Origin: CAADGY01 sp900696665
GTDB taxonomy: Bacteria > Acidobacteriota > Terriglobia > Bryobacterales > Bryobacteraceae
Assembly (NCBI GenBank): GCA_035063885.1
Contig: JAPSFM010000121.1
Location: forward strand, 1-14,937
DNA length: 14,937 nt
Direction of reading: 5' to 3'
Shown in pieces: positions 13,414-14,937 of this stretch; positions within the stretch are counted from its first letter, which is position 1; the number at the start of each line of letters is the position of its first letter. The position numbers were made by a program, and so were the translations under genes. The notes under the pieces are model-generated. The model saw nothing but the letters and a program-made list of their open reading frames with translations. It ran no database searches and was not told the origin of the DNA.

Positions 13414-14253
13414 ATGTCACGTTATTCTTTGTCTCGCCGCTCGTTTCTGGCAACCACCACCGTGGCGCCGTTCGCGTCTGTCGCTGCCGGGGCAAAAGCC
13501 ATTCCCGTGGGTCTTGAATTGTATTCCGTGCGCGATCAATTGAGAGAAGATCTGATGGGCACGGTCCGCGCGGTCGCCAAGCTTGGTTATAAGGGCGTTG
13601 AGTTTTACTCGCCTTACTTTGACTGGACGCCCGGCTACACAAAGCAGGTAAGGAGTCTGCTCGACGACCTGGGAGTTGTGTGTTTCTCGACTCACAACAG
13701 TTCCCGGTCATTCGATCCGGAAAATGTTGCGCGCGCCATCGAGTTAAACCGGATTCTCGGCAGTAAGCTCATCGTGATGGCGAGCGCTGGAAAGGTTGAA
13801 GGACTGGACGGCTGGAAACGTGTCGCTGACAAACTGAATCAGGCCTCCGGCAGGATGAAGGCCGCCGGTCTGCGGGCAGGATTCCACAACCACCAGACCG
13901 AGTTTACGCCTGTGGAGGGAAAGAAACCGATAGAGGTGCTGGCCGCCAACACGGAAAAGAGTGTCGTATTGCAGCTTGACGTCGGCACGTGCCTGGAGGC
14001 GGGCTCCGACCCGGCCGCCTGGATTCGGAAAAACCCCGGCCGCATCGCATCCATACACCTGAAGGACTGGTCTCCCGGCCGGGGCTACAAAGTTCTATTC
14101 GGCGAAGGCGCGGCGCCATGGAAGCAGATTTTCGCAGCCGCGGAACAAACCGGTGGTATCGAGCAGTACCTGATCGAGCAGGAAGGAAGCGACTATCCGC
14201 CCATGGAGACAGCGGAGCGCTGCCTGGCAAACTTCCGTAAACTACGCGGCTGA
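13414..14253 (+). CDS. Tat-exported TIM-barrel sugar phosphate isomerase/epimerase-like protein
   Basis: This is a 279-residue protein. A Tat signal peptide is visible (SRRSFLATTT, 7-16, then a hydrophobic stretch to about AGAKA, 25-29), so the folded enzyme should be exported. The mature part is an AP-endonuclease-2-type TIM barrel (xylose isomerase-like) with PVGLELYSVRDQL (31-43), LGYKGVEFYSP (57-67), GFHNHQTEF (156-164), QLDVGTCLEAGSDP (187-200), SIHLKDW (213-219) and YLIEQE (252-257). H158, H160, E163, D189, H215 and E255 are probable metal ligands or catalytic residues. Related proteins isomerise or epimerise sugars, but the substrate here is unknown. The ATG at 13414 was chosen because it begins the Tat signal; the frame is open upstream into murB. 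It ends 1 nt from the convergent hydrolase gene. Confidence 0.92.
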   Translation: MSRYSLSRRSFLATTTVAPFASVAAGAKAIPVGLELYSVRDQLREDLMGTVRAVAKLGYKGVEFYSPYFDWTPGYTKQVRSLLDDLGVVCFSTHNSSRSFDPENVARAIELNRILGSKLIVMASAGKVEGLDGWKRVADKLNQASGRMKAAGLRAGFHNHQTEFTPVEGKKPIEVLAANTEKSVVLQLDVGTCLEAGSDPAAWIRKNPGRIASIHLKDWSPGRGYKVLFGEGAAPWKQIFAAAEQTGGIEQYLIEQEGSDYPPMETAERCLANFRKLRG

Positions 14254-14254
14254 T

Positions 14255-14937
14255 TTAATGATGCGGCGGCATGGAACGGGGTGCAGCCGCCCATTCGGAG
14301 ACCCGGTCTGAAACCGGTTTCAGCAGCTTGGCATTGGAGACACGTGCGGGAAGCGTGGTGAGCACCACACATACGGCTTTGGTCTGAGGGTCCGCCCAGG
14401 CAAGCGTTCCTGTCGATCCTCCGTGGCCGAACGTCCTGATGGAGCATCGGCTGCCGAAACTTCCCGGCTTGACGACGAAGCCGATGCCGCGTGGCTCGTT
14501 GAGACCTTCGGTCTGATTCACGATCATTGCCGCCGCCGTGGCAGGCTTCAAGACGCGCCCATCCGGTTCCAGAAAGTAACCGAGAAATCGTGCTATATCG
14601 GGACCGTTCGAATGAGCACCGCCCCAGGGCGCGGCCAGGCTGCGCCAGTACGGGCTGTTCCAGTCCCACTTCGCGGTGTCTTTCGACCCGCCGCCGTATA
14701 ACGGTTCTGCGTTCTCCACCTGGCAGCGCGCCGTATCCTCAATCCGGAACTTCCCCAGTCCGAGTGCGGTGTGCTTCATGCCCAGAGGGCCGAACACCTG
14801 TGAATCGAGAAATTCCGGAAACGGCTGACCCGTGATTCGCCGGGCAACTTCGGCCGCCAGTAATATACCCATGCTCTGGTACTGAACTCGCGTGCCCGGT
14901 TTGAACAGCAGCGGCGTCCGAATGGCGCCTTTGACGA
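14255..14937 (-). CDS. Serine hydrolase, beta-lactamase (class C) family, partial at right edge
   Basis: This is the C-terminal 226 or so residues of a beta-lactamase-related serine hydrolase; the reading frame stays open to the window end, so the start and the SxxK nucleophile motif are missing. Visible are LLFKPGTRVQYQSMGILLAAEVARRITG, where the usual Tyr-x-Asn is Y-Q-S, then PFPEFLDSQVFGPLGMKHTAL, GGAHSNGPDIARFLGYFL and the C-terminal FGHGGSTGTLAWADP, in which HGG takes the place of the KTG motif, as in esterases and D-aminopeptidases of this family. An antibiotic-resistance role is unlikely from these motifs; a peptidase or esterase role is more plausible. An internal ATG at 14872 follows directly after YQS and is not the real start. 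Convergent with the TIM-barrel gene. Confidence 0.9.
   Translation of the reverse strand, partial: VKGAIRTPLLFKPGTRVQYQSMGILLAAEVARRITGQPFPEFLDSQVFGPLGMKHTALGLGKFRIEDTARCQVENAEPLYGGGSKDTAKWDWNSPYWRSLAAPWGGAHSNGPDIARFLGYFLEPDGRVLKPATAAAMIVNQTEGLNEPRGIGFVVKPGSFGSRCSIRTFGHGGSTGTLAWADPQTKAVCVVLTTLPARVSNAKLLKPVSDRVSEWAAAPRSMPPHH

Overview
The window reads as chromosomal DNA from a GC-rich, Gram-negative soil-type bacterium. The best guess is Acidobacteriota, near Solibacter/Bryobacter. This is inferred from the gene mix: a PEP-CTERM secreted protein of a type I associate with that group, a Tat-exported TIM-barrel protein, an AtuA-type acyl-CoA cluster split into two genes, and a VirB10-like glycine-zipper protein. 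No rRNA, tRNA, CRISPR array or insertion sequence was seen. Coding density is very high: the convergent gene pairs are separated by only 11, 12 and 1 nt.

Region 1 (about 118-4133, minus strand) is a four-gene operon with overlapping stop and start codons. In transcription order it holds an acyl-CoA carboxylase carboxyltransferase, an AtuA/DUF1446 protein, a separate AtuA C-terminal-like domain and a crotonase-fold protein. It fits catabolism of branched-chain or terpenoid acyl-CoAs. The biotin-carboxylase partner is not in the window. Divergent from it is a HupE/UreJ-like membrane protein (4180-5172).

Region 2 (5184-6316, minus strand) is an Xre/RES toxin-antitoxin pair with a 10-nt gene overlap. 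A strong inverted repeat sits on the antitoxin start codon.

Region 3 (6343-11050) is the most system-like part. A minus-strand operon encodes a PEP-CTERM secreted protein, a DUF4331 secreted protein and a secreted TPR protein. It is divergent from an ECF sigma factor gene that overlaps a gene for a cupin-type anti-sigma factor. The 138-bp region between the two operons carries a 28-bp palindrome and promoter-like boxes. The natural reading is that the sigma/anti-sigma pair controls an envelope or secreted response made of the neighbouring genes.

Region 4 (11063-13367, minus strand) holds an exported VirB10-like glycine-zipper protein, a hotdog acyl-CoA thioesterase and MurB. Divergent from murB is a Tat-exported sugar isomerase-like TIM-barrel protein (13414-14253). 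The right edge cuts a serine beta-lactamase-like hydrolase on the minus strand.

A recurring local pattern is a TANNNT box 6-9 nt before a start codon that lacks a Shine-Dalgarno sequence. It suggests leaderless mRNAs at several gene starts, whereas most genes placed inside operons after a short gap, and two operon heads, have clear purine-rich ribosome binding sites.
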